This document shows positions 57,901 to 64,000 of a stretch of 64,000 bases of DNA, piece by piece. Position 1 is the stretch's first letter. Each line of letters begins with the position of its first letter. The translations under genes were made by a program, and so were the position numbers. The notes under the pieces were generated by a model that was not told the origin of the DNA, searched no databases, and worked only from the letters and a program-made list of their open reading frames with translations. Origin of the DNA: Aspidiotus rigidus (taxonomy: Eukaryota > Arthropoda > Insecta > Hemiptera > Diaspididae); contig JAVHKY010000024.1 of the NCBI GenBank assembly GCA_035079385.1, positions 2,294,001-2,358,000 on the forward strand, written 5' to 3'.

Positions 57901-60900
57901 CAACACCCCGTATCATAAAAAAAATAAACATAACTGTAAAAAAAGGAAGCCAGTATGTGCACTTTGTATGAAGGAGGTGCACGATATCTCCACTAAAAAT
58001 AAGATTTTCTGTCACGATTGTAATCGGTATTGTTTTAATGAAGAATGCTACAAAGAGCATCAGACTAGTGTTTGCTTAGTTTCTTTTAAATGTAAAAAAT
58101 GTGCCAAGATTTGTACTCGAAATGAGAAGCATAACTGTGGTATGGAAAAATGTTTCAACTGTAAGGAGACTGTAGAAATCTCTAGTCACAAATGTTATAT
58201 GTTGAGAAAACCCGCAAAAGGAGGCCGCTGCAAGTTTGGTTGTACAAAATGTGCGCCAGCTAAATATATTGAAGTTGAAGAGGAAACCGTAAGAGATGTG
58301 AGTGAACACGTGTGCGTAGATAATGAAAATATAGAAAAAAATGTAAAACAAAATTATAAAAAATTAATTTTAAAAAATCATCCTGATAAAGGAGGTAGGC
58401 ATGAAACGTGTATAAAATTGAATGCGGCCTATGACGAGGCGAAAGAGGTTATAAAAAAGACTCTATCTTATCAAACTTTTCACGAGCATGAGGAAACATT
58501 TAGAATTTTAGGAATTGAATGTGATAATTACAAGGGACCGAGAATTGAAATAAGGAAAAGAAAAATTCAACTCCCGCAGAGGGAAAATAAAAAATGTACC
58601 TACACCGAAAAATACATCTTCTTTGATTACGAATGTCAACAGGAAACAGGTACTCATATTCCTAATCTAATAATTGCTCACGATTTTGAGGGGAACAAGT
58701 ATATTTTTAAGACGAATGATGAATTTTGCTCGTGGTTAATTTCTGATAATCATAGAGGTTATACAGCCATTGCGCACTATGCCAAAGGTTATGATAGTCA
58801 ATTTATTATACAGTACTGCGTTCAAAATACTATAAAACCATATACAATTTATAATGGAACCAAATTGATGCTTCTAGAAGTCCCCAATTTACGTTTAAAA
58901 ATTATCGATAGTTTTAATTTCATCGCCACTCCTCTGTCTACGTTTCCCAAAACTTTTGGTTTAAACGAGCTTAAAAAAGGTTATTTCCCTCACTATTTCA
59001 ACACTAAAGAAAATATAAATTATATCGGTCCTCTTCCTAATAAAAAATACTACGGTTACGCTACCATGAAATCAGAGGCCAGGAAAGCTTTTCTAGAATG
59101 GTATGTAGAAAAAATACGTAAAAATTATATTTTCAACCTTAAAAAAGAATTAATCGACTATTGTAATTCCGACGTAGATATTTTAAGACGTTCGTGTTTG
59201 AAACTACGAGAAGAATTTTTAGAAATAGCAAATATCGATATCTTTCAATATATAACTCTTCCTTCTGTTTGTATGGCTATTTTTAGATCGAAATATTTGA
59301 AAGCTAATACGATAGGTGTTTTTAACGAAGATTTCAAAGATCAATACTCAAAATCCTCAATTGCGTGGTTAAAATCTTTTGAAAATGAACATATTCAACA
59401 CGCTTTGAATGGTGGGGAGGTGAACATTTGTGGTTTTAAAGTGGATGGTTTTGATTCGACAACAAACACAGTCTACCAATACCATGGGTGTTTCTGGCAC
59501 GGATGTCTAGCATGTTACGACGAAGAAACTCTAAATAATGTCAAAAAAGAAAGGATGGGTGACCTACTCGAAAAGACTAATGAACGTACCAAAGAAATTC
59601 AACTTGCTGGTTATAATTTAGTAGAAATTTGGGAATGTGAATGGAGAAAATCTCAACTGTATAGAAAATTTAAGAACAGTTTTAATTTTGTAGAACCTCT
59701 GAACCCGAGGGATGCGTACTTTGGTGGACGAACTGAAGTAATTAAATTGAAAGCTAATTCAGATGAGAGTAAAAAGGTTAAATTCTACGACATTTGCTCG
59801 TTGTACCCCTCCGTCCTTTTTTTGGAAAAATTTCCACTTGGTCATAAAACTAAGATCTTTAATCCTGACATATATGATAAGAATTGGTTTGGTCTGGTGA
59901 AATGTAAAATCTTGCCTCCTCAAAATTTGTATATTCCCACATTACCAGCTAAGATTAAAATGAATAAGTCTGAAAAATTGGTTTTTGCTCTGTGTAGAAT
60001 GTGCGCCGAAACACAGTCTCGTAAATGTATTCATTCTGTTGAGAAACGCGCCTTTGTAGGTACTTGGACAACTGAAGAGATGAATGTAGCAATATCTGAG
60101 GGATATAAAATTCTAGAGATTTACGAAGTATGGCACTTTGAAAGTTGTACCAATATTTTCAAGGCTTATATTCAAGAATTTATGAAAATAAAATTAGAAT
60201 CTAGTCCTCATTCTTATTCGTCAAATGAAGCCTATATGGATGATGTAGAAAAGAGACAAGGTATAAAATTGAATTTAGCCAATATAAAACCTAATCCTGT
60301 GAGAAGAACATTAGCAAAACTTGCCATGAATTCGTTGTACGGAAAATTTGGTCAACGTAATAATATGTCGCAAAATGAATTTGTTACCGATGTTGCCAGA
60401 TTTTACGAACTTTTACTCGATACCAGATTAACCGACGTAAATTTGATTTTCATTAACGATAATATGGTACAAATTACCTACAAGTTCAAAGAATATTACG
60501 TTAAAAATAACTACAATACAAACATTCTCCTCGCCCTTTTTACCACAAGTCACGCACGTCTCAGACTATATGAAACAATTTCCAAGTTGGGAGGGGCTGC
60601 CATCTATATGGACACGGATTCTATTATGTATTACGACGACGGATTAAATAGTATTCCATCGGGTGATCTTCTTGGGGAATGGACTGATGAGTTGGATGGT
60701 GGACATATTACAAAAATGCTAGCTTCAGGTCCAAAATCCTATTATTATAAAACTAATAAAAATAAAGACTGTACAAAAATAAAAGGTTTCACTCTTCACC
60801 ATAAAAATGCTGAGAAATTAAATGCGGAAGCTTTGGAGAAGTTAATTGACAGGGAAATTGACCATATAAAGGTGACTAATAATCGGATATTTAGGAATAA

Positions 60901-61012
60901 AGAAACCAAACAACTTGTGAATAAAGATGAGACAAAAACTCTTTCTTTCAATTTTGATAAACGTATTATTGTAGAAAATTACAACACTGTACCTTACGGT
61001 TATAAGGGTTAG
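54974..61012 (+). CDS. Multidomain family-B (probably protein-primed) DNA polymerase
   Basis: An intact 2012-codon ORF. Two SAP/Rho-N-like motifs come first (about residues 10-48 and 65-105; KELREQARENRIKYYYKLKK and the similar KHIAAGYGIAKYYKFRK). A long acidic region to about 570 contains a 44-residue duplication. A conserved block with CCPRAILVGLTYY (854 on) and YLYKNGNHFDCI follows, then a CxxC/CxxH zinc cluster (about 974-1075). HPDKGG at 1136 marks a DnaJ-like helix pair. The DEDD exonuclease shows FFDYECQ (D1218, E1220), GYDSQF (D1274) and Y1396-D1400. An insert with VDGFD and YHGCFWHGC (about 1490-1557) resembles a restriction-endonuclease-like fold. The palm has DICSLYPS (D1606), K1782-MNSLYG (N1786), DTDS (D1880, D1882) and K1921-SY. 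These are the motifs of Polinton- and adintovirus-type polymerases. Length is about twice that of a bare protein-primed polymerase. Every catalytic residue I checked is present. Confidence 0.92.
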   Translation: MTQAFVSAINNSSFKNLCVKELREQARENRIKYYYKLKKIDLIIALEKINPKKINYLVVENSLDLSTNNLITLKHIAAGYGIAKYYKFRKGELIAAIIDADLNLENNNFVLSSKKQQITFQIPSPIKPLPSPRTMEMYLGIQEDKKEKTVPVSIPWEKILNVPEQNDEEEEDNHFQNMVHQRKKDILSDDDEKIVSPKPEKVVSRRKKTICKNKKNRPENVVPSSLFKLGSRTDVKCSVGDKKLYELENISPLVSKNSDNNDDIFEQLLCTRKRTAPLPLAKYFPKKLEEKNILEQDLFLSSSDDEEDEPVNILNDDLFLSDDEQAEPVNILNNDDPEWDELEVRMDNFLSCSKNMPVYVSDEELEKLSEDPCYVNSENFIIDDEENTNFILEQDLACNEQMLRQENILNNNILDLFDPDAAAAALFSNTNELVNNLDNYLLIDSDLNNLLTKEVVQNFMSEENLINDEMLEDFENDSFQIPVCENFMSDLNNLLTNEVVQNFMSEENLINDEILEDFENDSFQIPVCENVNNFNDLTTDENMNGVHIEVTLPDTGYTFSSYFPNLNLAEFKQKCAMFWNEANIETRNGLWINLARFDKKKKEMEKKLKPFLDSKFRKRMYKSRFEKKVRFSEQNSVHFLDSREESFDPVRSFNFRDHMRMKRRIKELKTVIDPVLDNVHREKIYNERFNRIYYGGGGLNSYIKIIELPGTTSHVKFGTREKRFQITLKKNIPRITEGNIVRACMNKLFRYAKSTTSWEEGDKINLCIQNSKFTRGYISTGILSSFDDILDKLSEKLIQILESDDAVDLLDCIFHFQFISMPKGSSNARKIINLSKDKRTKKCIIQIRNSDSLCCPRAILVGLTYYTNVILGRELTSSQIKMVRIGRRLQTELAEELCSRLDDYNEQGFTLEDIRNVEELLDIQIKVVCAESLNKVIYDGAREQDIKIYLYKNGNHFDCISSMTAFFGESFFCHRCNTPYHKKNKHNCKKRKPVCALCMKEVHDISTKNKIFCHDCNRYCFNEECYKEHQTSVCLVSFKCKKCAKICTRNEKHNCGMEKCFNCKETVEISSHKCYMLRKPAKGGRCKFGCTKCAPAKYIEVEEETVRDVSEHVCVDNENIEKNVKQNYKKLILKNHPDKGGRHETCIKLNAAYDEAKEVIKKTLSYQTFHEHEETFRILGIECDNYKGPRIEIRKRKIQLPQRENKKCTYTEKYIFFDYECQQETGTHIPNLIIAHDFEGNKYIFKTNDEFCSWLISDNHRGYTAIAHYAKGYDSQFIIQYCVQNTIKPYTIYNGTKLMLLEVPNLRLKIIDSFNFIATPLSTFPKTFGLNELKKGYFPHYFNTKENINYIGPLPNKKYYGYATMKSEARKAFLEWYVEKIRKNYIFNLKKELIDYCNSDVDILRRSCLKLREEFLEIANIDIFQYITLPSVCMAIFRSKYLKANTIGVFNEDFKDQYSKSSIAWLKSFENEHIQHALNGGEVNICGFKVDGFDSTTNTVYQYHGCFWHGCLACYDEETLNNVKKERMGDLLEKTNERTKEIQLAGYNLVEIWECEWRKSQLYRKFKNSFNFVEPLNPRDAYFGGRTEVIKLKANSDESKKVKFYDICSLYPSVLFLEKFPLGHKTKIFNPDIYDKNWFGLVKCKILPPQNLYIPTLPAKIKMNKSEKLVFALCRMCAETQSRKCIHSVEKRAFVGTWTTEEMNVAISEGYKILEIYEVWHFESCTNIFKAYIQEFMKIKLESSPHSYSSNEAYMDDVEKRQGIKLNLANIKPNPVRRTLAKLAMNSLYGKFGQRNNMSQNEFVTDVARFYELLLDTRLTDVNLIFINDNMVQITYKFKEYYVKNNYNTNILLALFTTSHARLRLYETISKLGGAAIYMDTDSIMYYDDGLNSIPSGDLLGEWTDELDGGHITKMLASGPKSYYYKTNKNKDCTKIKGFTLHHKNAEKLNAEALEKLIDREIDHIKVTNNRIFRNKETKQLVNKDETKTLSFNFDKRIIVENYNTVPYGYKG
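56309..56563 (+). repeat. In-frame 132-bp tandem duplication within the polymerase ORF
   Basis: A segment starting at 56,309 is repeated from 56,441 with few changes, exactly 44 codons apart. The repeated peptide includes EVVQNFMSEENLINDE and EDFENDSFQIPVCEN. The frame is kept, so it lengthens the acidic linker. Confidence 0.9.
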
Positions 61013-61020
61013 TATAAATA
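61013..61020 (+). promoter_or_regulatory. TATA box directly after the polymerase stop codon
   Basis: TATAAATA begins one base after the TAG at 61,010-61,012 and lies 36 bases before the ATG at 61,049. A start site about 30 bases downstream would give a leader of only a few bases. Confidence 0.45.
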
Positions 61021-61048
61021 ATGGGTGTATTAAACAAGAAAAAACTGA

Positions 61049-61474
61049 ATGATGGACGAAGTGAAAAAACCTCTCGTCTGTTTCGATGATTTACAAAGAG
61101 ACGTGATACATACAATTCAAAATAAAAAATATACGGGAGCTTACTGCACCCTCGCGTTGGAAAACGTGAGAATTAAAGTACCTATACATAGAATTTCTTT
61201 ACAGAGAGATTTTGTTCGATTTACTGGTCGAGAAATTGAATTTTTACGTCCCAATTATATGTACTGTTTCTGTGAGAAAAATTGTACAGAGTGTAAATGT
61301 ACCGATAGTTTAACGTACGAATTTAAACCATGTAGATGTGTATATAAGATTTATAATTTTGCAAAATTTGTAGAGCGAGTTGATAAATTATTAGATAATC
61401 CTAATATTTGGTGCCGAGAGTGTCGAAACTATAGTTGGTACTGGGACTTTGAACATATAGAGTGTGGTGTATAA
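61049..61474 (+). CDS. Cys-rich 141-residue protein, unrecognised
   Basis: ATG at 61,049 (MMDEVKKPLVCFDD), 37 bases after the polymerase stop. The middle has CFCEKNCTECKC then a CRC pair, and the end has WCRECRNYSWYW. This is enough for two or more zinc sites, with a CxxC pair in each half. It has no signal peptide or membrane segment, so a nuclear or cytoplasmic zinc protein is likely. Its stop codon overlaps the start of the TBP-like gene by one base, so both probably come from one mRNA. That coupling suggests they work together, perhaps in transcription, but I have no family match. Confidence 0.7.
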   Translation: MMDEVKKPLVCFDDLQRDVIHTIQNKKYTGAYCTLALENVRIKVPIHRISLQRDFVRFTGREIEFLRPNYMYCFCEKNCTECKCTDSLTYEFKPCRCVYKIYNFAKFVERVDKLLDNPNIWCRECRNYSWYWDFEHIECGV

Positions 61475-62007
61475 TGGAAATTCAGAATATAATGTGCACT
61501 TTTGACCTAGGTTGTCGACTAAATTTAGCTTACATTGCCGAGCACTGTCCGACTGTAAAATATAATCCTGAGAAATTTAATCCGGTAATAATACGTACAA
61601 AAGAACCAAAGAGTACCGCTTTGATTTTTACCTCGGGAAAAGTAGTTGTGACTGGTACTAAAAATGAGGAAAGTTCAGAGATTGCTGCATATAGTTATGC
61701 GTGTAAGATACGCGAACTTGGTTTTCCTAAGTGTCGTTTCCTAAATTTTAGAATAACAAACATCGTCGCTAGTGGTCGGCTACCTTTTCGACCACCTTTA
61801 TTTAATAAAGATTTTTTACCGCACGAAAAAATGAAATTTGTACAGTATGAGCCCGAATTATTTCCAGGTTTAATTTATCGAAGTGATGTAACCATAATAG
61901 TTTTTCGCTCGGGTAAAGTGAACATAACAAATGCGAAAACGAGACAACAAATTTTCGATGCTTTTGAAGAATTCAAAAAGAGTATAAATAGAAATGTCGA
62001 GAGGTAA
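61474..62007 (+). CDS. TATA-binding-protein (TBP) core encoded by the viral element
   Basis: ATG at 61,474 shares its A with the preceding TAA. The 177 residues are a complete two-repeat TBP saddle with no N-terminal domain. Repeat 1 has QNIMCTFDLGCRLNL, YNPEKFNPVIIR and TALIFTSGKVVVTGTK. Repeat 2 has TNIVASG, YEPELFPGLIYR and IIVFRSGKVNITNAK. The four Phe that wedge into TATA DNA (F35, F52, F130, F144) and the two central Asn (N5, N96) are present. Repeat 2 is three residues shorter between F130 and F144 than in cellular TBP. TBP nucleates RNA polymerase I, II and III initiation. Cellular TBP cores are far more conserved than this one, so it is a diverged, captured gene rather than the host's own. 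Open, compact and flanked by viral genes, it looks functional. Confidence 0.93.
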   Translation: MEIQNIMCTFDLGCRLNLAYIAEHCPTVKYNPEKFNPVIIRTKEPKSTALIFTSGKVVVTGTKNEESSEIAAYSYACKIRELGFPKCRFLNFRITNIVASGRLPFRPPLFNKDFLPHEKMKFVQYEPELFPGLIYRSDVTIIVFRSGKVNITNAKTRQQIFDAFEEFKKSINRNVER

Positions 62008-62047
62008 CATTCTCATTGTTATTCAGACTGTCAAACTGTGAAGAGCA

Positions 62048-62536
62048 ATGGCTTACATCCTTGATTTTCAAGCATTTAAATCGCTATCCAATCAGTTTAT
62101 TTTGAAAGAGTTGGCTATAGTGAGCGTGGATAGAGGAATTTCTCATCATTTCTTCATCAAATCTCCGGTATCGTCACTTATAGTGTGTAAAAAGTTGAAA
62201 GCGCGAGCAGACTATCTCACAAAAAACATTCATAATATCCCTTGGGAATATGGACACATTACGATAGATGAGGCTAAAACAATTATGAGAGAAGTTTTGA
62301 AAGATGCTAATACTGTGTACGTGAAAGGTTTGGAACGAGTTAGTTTCTTGAAAAAATTCATTTTTCTTTGGGGAACAAATATAATCGATCTAGATACGTT
62401 AGGATGTCCTCGAGCGAGCTTGTTGCCCTCACCCATGTTCGAAATGTGTATGTACGATGGACATTACAAGAATGAGTTTAATTGCGCTATAAAACACGCT
62501 CAAAAATATAAACAATGGTTACTCCGTAGATCCTAA
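62048..62536 (+). CDS. 162-residue protein found beside Polinton-type polymerases
   Basis: ATG at 62,048, 41 bases after the TBP stop. It begins MAYILDFQAFKSLSNQFILK, continues VKGLERVSFLKKFIF, then NIIDLDTLGCPRASLL, and ends FNCAIKHAQKYKQWLLRR. I recognise this pattern (ILD-Q-F, KELA-V, Y-KG-EK--FL, DL--LGCP, C-YH or CMYD, C---HA-K---WL) from uncharacterised animal proteins linked to such elements. The spacing of acidic residues and the C-terminal HA---K-W helix suggest a degenerate RNase-H/DEDD-like fold, but the catalytic set is not obvious. Function unknown. The stop lies inside a block that is duplicated downstream. Confidence 0.7.
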   Translation: MAYILDFQAFKSLSNQFILKELAIVSVDRGISHHFFIKSPVSSLIVCKKLKARADYLTKNIHNIPWEYGHITIDEAKTIMREVLKDANTVYVKGLERVSFLKKFIFLWGTNIIDLDTLGCPRASLLPSPMFEMCMYDGHYKNEFNCAIKHAQKYKQWLLRRS

Positions 62537-62678
62537 AGTAGACTCTACTCTGTTTTTAATAAAAAAATAGAAGTTGGATGTTGAAACGGGATTTTCCTTC
62601 ACGTATAAGACTTCTTGTATATTTCTCTCGTTAGAAATATATCAACGAGGTTTTAAATGCGTCTTCTTCTTTCCTATT
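62521..62678 (+). repeat. Promoter-like repeat, copy A
   Basis: A block of about 155 bp repeated 183 bases downstream (62,704-62,852). It shares ACTCCGT-AATCC, CTAAAGTAGACTCTACTCTG, GATTTTCCTTCACGTATAA and AAATATATCAACGAGG. This copy includes the last codons and stop of the upstream ORF and has TATAAG. Confidence 0.85.
62558..62563 (+). terminator. Polyadenylation signal AATAAA
   Basis: AATAAA begins 22 bases after the stop at 62,534-62,536. A second AATAAA lies at 62,692-62,697, before repeat copy B. Copy B lacks the first signal, as expected if it serves as a promoter. Confidence 0.5.
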
Positions 62679-62703
62679 ATTCCAAGTAATCAATAAATAG
62701 ACT

Positions 62704-62852
62704 ACTCCGTGAATCCTAAAGTAGACTCTACTCTGTTTTAGTCAAATAGAAGTTTGACGTTGAAACGGGATTTTCCTTCACGTATAAACACTTCTTATAT
62801 ATCTCTCACGTAAGAAATATATCAACGAGGTTTTAAATACGTCTTCTTTCCT
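62704..62852 (+). promoter_or_regulatory. Promoter-like repeat, copy B, ahead of the capsid gene
   Basis: The second copy of the 155-bp block ends 12 bases before the capsid-gene ATG. It has TATAAA at 62,783-62,788, about 77 bases before that ATG, plus the shared TATAT and hairpin-like AAGAAATATAT segments. Probably the late-gene promoter. Confidence 0.5.
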
Positions 62853-62864
62853 ACCTTGAAAAAA

Positions 62865-63569
62865 ATGTCGTTCCAAATTTCTTTAAACAGTTATACCTCA
62901 GAATTTTCACGCGCATATCACGAAAGTATAAAATTAGGAAAACAGTATGAAGTATGTTTGAAGAGTTTTGTTACTTTTAATAGTATACCCAACATTTCGG
63001 AAGAAAATGAAAACAACGAACTCGTATTAATTAATGAAGCTGATCATTCCGACGATCATTTTCGGATAGTTATTCCTACAGGTTCTTACGAATTGCAAGA
63101 TATTTTTGAATTTATCGAAAATTATAAAGACGTACCGGAAATTTCGTTTATTTTAAATAAAAATACGCTAAAGGTTCGAGTTCAAAGTCGATGGGTTATA
63201 GATTTTTCTAAAAGAAACTCGGTTGGAAAAATTTTAGGATTTAGTCCTCAAACAATTAGACCTTTCGCAGTCGCATATTCGGACCTACCGATAGATATTT
63301 TCAAAGTAAATACTATAAAAATAAAGTGTAATATAGTTCACAGTAATTTTCACGATCTGAAACGATACGATAATACACTCTACGAATTTCCTTTGGATGC
63401 TAGGATCGGTGAAAAAATAATCGAACGACCTCATACTTTATCATATTACCCTGTGAATACAGATGAAATTCACGATCTAGTAATTAAAATTGTCGATCAA
63501 GACGATCGTTTACTTGATTTTCGAGGTGAAAAAATTTGTATGACGCTCAACTTTCGACCATGTGTATAA
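62865..63569 (+). CDS. Probable jelly-roll minor capsid (penton-like) protein
   Basis: ATG at 62,865 (MSFQISLNSYTSEF); 234 residues. Recognisable blocks: YEVCLKSFVTFNSIPNI; IPTGSYELQDIFEFI (about residue 70); IDFSKRNSVGKILGFSP (about 115-127); IKIKCNIVHSNF; and VIKIVDQDDRLLDFRGEKI near the C-terminus. The GSYE-I-DI ... NS-G-LLGFS ... I-CNI ... DQ-G-L-DFRGE series belongs to a protein that I know from animal Polinton/Maverick-like elements beside polymerase genes, usually read as the minor capsid or penton component. Mostly beta-strand pattern, no membrane segment, which fits a virion surface protein. The capsid role is inference. Confidence 0.72.
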   Translation: MSFQISLNSYTSEFSRAYHESIKLGKQYEVCLKSFVTFNSIPNISEENENNELVLINEADHSDDHFRIVIPTGSYELQDIFEFIENYKDVPEISFILNKNTLKVRVQSRWVIDFSKRNSVGKILGFSPQTIRPFAVAYSDLPIDIFKVNTIKIKCNIVHSNFHDLKRYDNTLYEFPLDARIGEKIIERPHTLSYYPVNTDEIHDLVIKIVDQDDRLLDFRGEKICMTLNFRPCV

Positions 63570-63847
63570 AAAAAATCGACGAAAAACGACGAAAAACGAC
63601 CAAAAAGAGCCAATTTCGACTAAAAACGACCAAAAAGAGCCAGAATCGACTAAAATCGACCAAAAGGAGCCAGATTCATTTAAAATCGGCCAAAAAGAGC
63701 CAGAATCGACCAAAATCGACCAAAAAGAGCCAATTTCGACTAAAATCGACCAAAAAGAGCCAATTTCGACTAAAATCGACTAGAATCGACGAAAAACGAC
63801 TAGATTCACTTTTACAGACGGTGAGAAAATTTGTGGAAGCGTTCTGA
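63560..63847 (+). CDS. Lysine-rich 95-residue repeat ORF overlapping the capsid gene end
   Basis: ATG at 63,560 in the +1 frame overlaps the last 10 bases of the capsid ORF. The product repeats K-(S/T)-T-K-K-S-Q-(F/N)-R-L about seven times and ends DSLLQTVRKFVEAF. A very basic, repetitive protein could condense DNA or act in packaging. Because the 30-bp repeat leaves other frames open too, it could also be non-coding DNA. Confidence 0.4.
   Translation: MCIKKIDEKRRKTTKKSQFRLKTTKKSQNRLKSTKRSQIHLKSAKKSQNRPKSTKKSQFRLKSTKKSQFRLKSTRIDEKRLDSLLQTVRKFVEAF
63590..63800 (+). repeat. 30-bp minisatellite
   Basis: A unit of CGACCAAAAAGAGCCAATTT plus CGACTAAAAT is repeated about seven times with point changes. 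The period is 30, a multiple of three, so reading frames persist through it. Confidence 0.9.
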
Positions 63848-63871
63848 GTAGGTAATTGAAAGAAAAAAAAC

Positions 63872-63934
63872 TTACATTTTGTCTTCTTCTTCCGCCTCAA
63901 ATTCAACTTCGTCTTCGTCGACTTCTTCTCGCAT
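63872..63934 (-). other. Short acidic ORF or first exon, leftward
   Basis: The minus strand reads MREEVDEDEVEFEAEEEDKM then TAA. The end is also a good donor (AAAAT|GTAAGT), so it could be a first exon. It converges on the repeat ORF. Too short to classify. Confidence 0.3.
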
Positions 63935-64000
63935 TGCACCACTATTTCATTAAAAAAAAAAAAACTTGTTAAAAAAATAGAGAACATTTCTGAGTAGGTA

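Noticed and set aside
61462..61473. Earlier start of the TBP ORF at a GTG codon
   Set aside because: Eukaryotic initiation at ATG 61,474 is better supported and begins exactly at the TBP core.
63510..63713. Minus-strand ORF of GSFWSILVDS repeats
   Set aside because: Reverse reading of the 30-bp minisatellite; no start context.

Overview
The window is eukaryotic genomic DNA, most likely from an insect or another arthropod. It carries a long, intron-rich LDL-receptor-family gene, introns from about 60 bp to 7 kb, and remnants of animal transposons: piggyBac, hAT, Mutator-like, Tc1/mariner-type MITE, Foldback-type, LINE and Penelope-like. I cannot name the species.

Layout. 1-5.8 kb holds transposon debris: a piggyBac fragment, a broken retroelement ORF, three direct repeats, a LINE scrap and a small hAT element. 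From 8.6 to 40.2 kb the minus strand carries the 3' part of one gene. Twelve exons join in consistent phase to encode an LDLa repeat, two YWTD-type beta-propellers separated by an EGF module, a last EGF module, a transmembrane helix and a short tail. This resembles the C-terminal half of vitellogenin receptors and LDL-receptor-related proteins. Its 5' exons were not found and should lie further right. The introns hold a Penelope-like element on each strand (the plus-strand one followed by a hammerhead-ribozyme core), degenerate LINEs, a 4-kb tandem array interrupted by a TA-flanked MITE, an AT-rich quasi-palindrome and one Foldback-type element. A second Foldback copy lies at 41.8-45.1 kb and has a Mutator-like element inserted with a perfect 9-bp duplication. 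45-52.9 kb is mostly unassigned, with a few repeats.

From about 53 kb to the right edge the character changes to compact, AT-rich, mostly intronless genes of a virus-like (Polinton/Maverick-type) element. The main gene is an intact 2012-codon family-B, probably protein-primed, DNA polymerase with two SAP-like motifs, an acidic region, a zinc-finger cluster, a DnaJ-like HPD motif, a DEDD exonuclease, an endonuclease-like insert and the palm. Downstream on the same strand are a Cys-rich protein, a complete TATA-binding-protein core fused to it by a TAATG stop/start overlap, a small protein that recurs beside such polymerases, a probable jelly-roll minor capsid (penton-like) protein, and a lysine-rich 30-bp-repeat ORF. 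Two small ORFs run leftward from the same control region. Packaging ATPase, protease, major capsid protein and integrase are not in the window and may lie beyond 64 kb.

How it may work: the polymerase would replicate the element, the TBP-like protein could recruit or redirect host RNA polymerase to the TATA boxes seen ahead of the polymerase, Cys-rich and capsid genes, and the capsid gene sits behind a duplicated promoter-like block. The element-encoded TBP is the most unusual feature.
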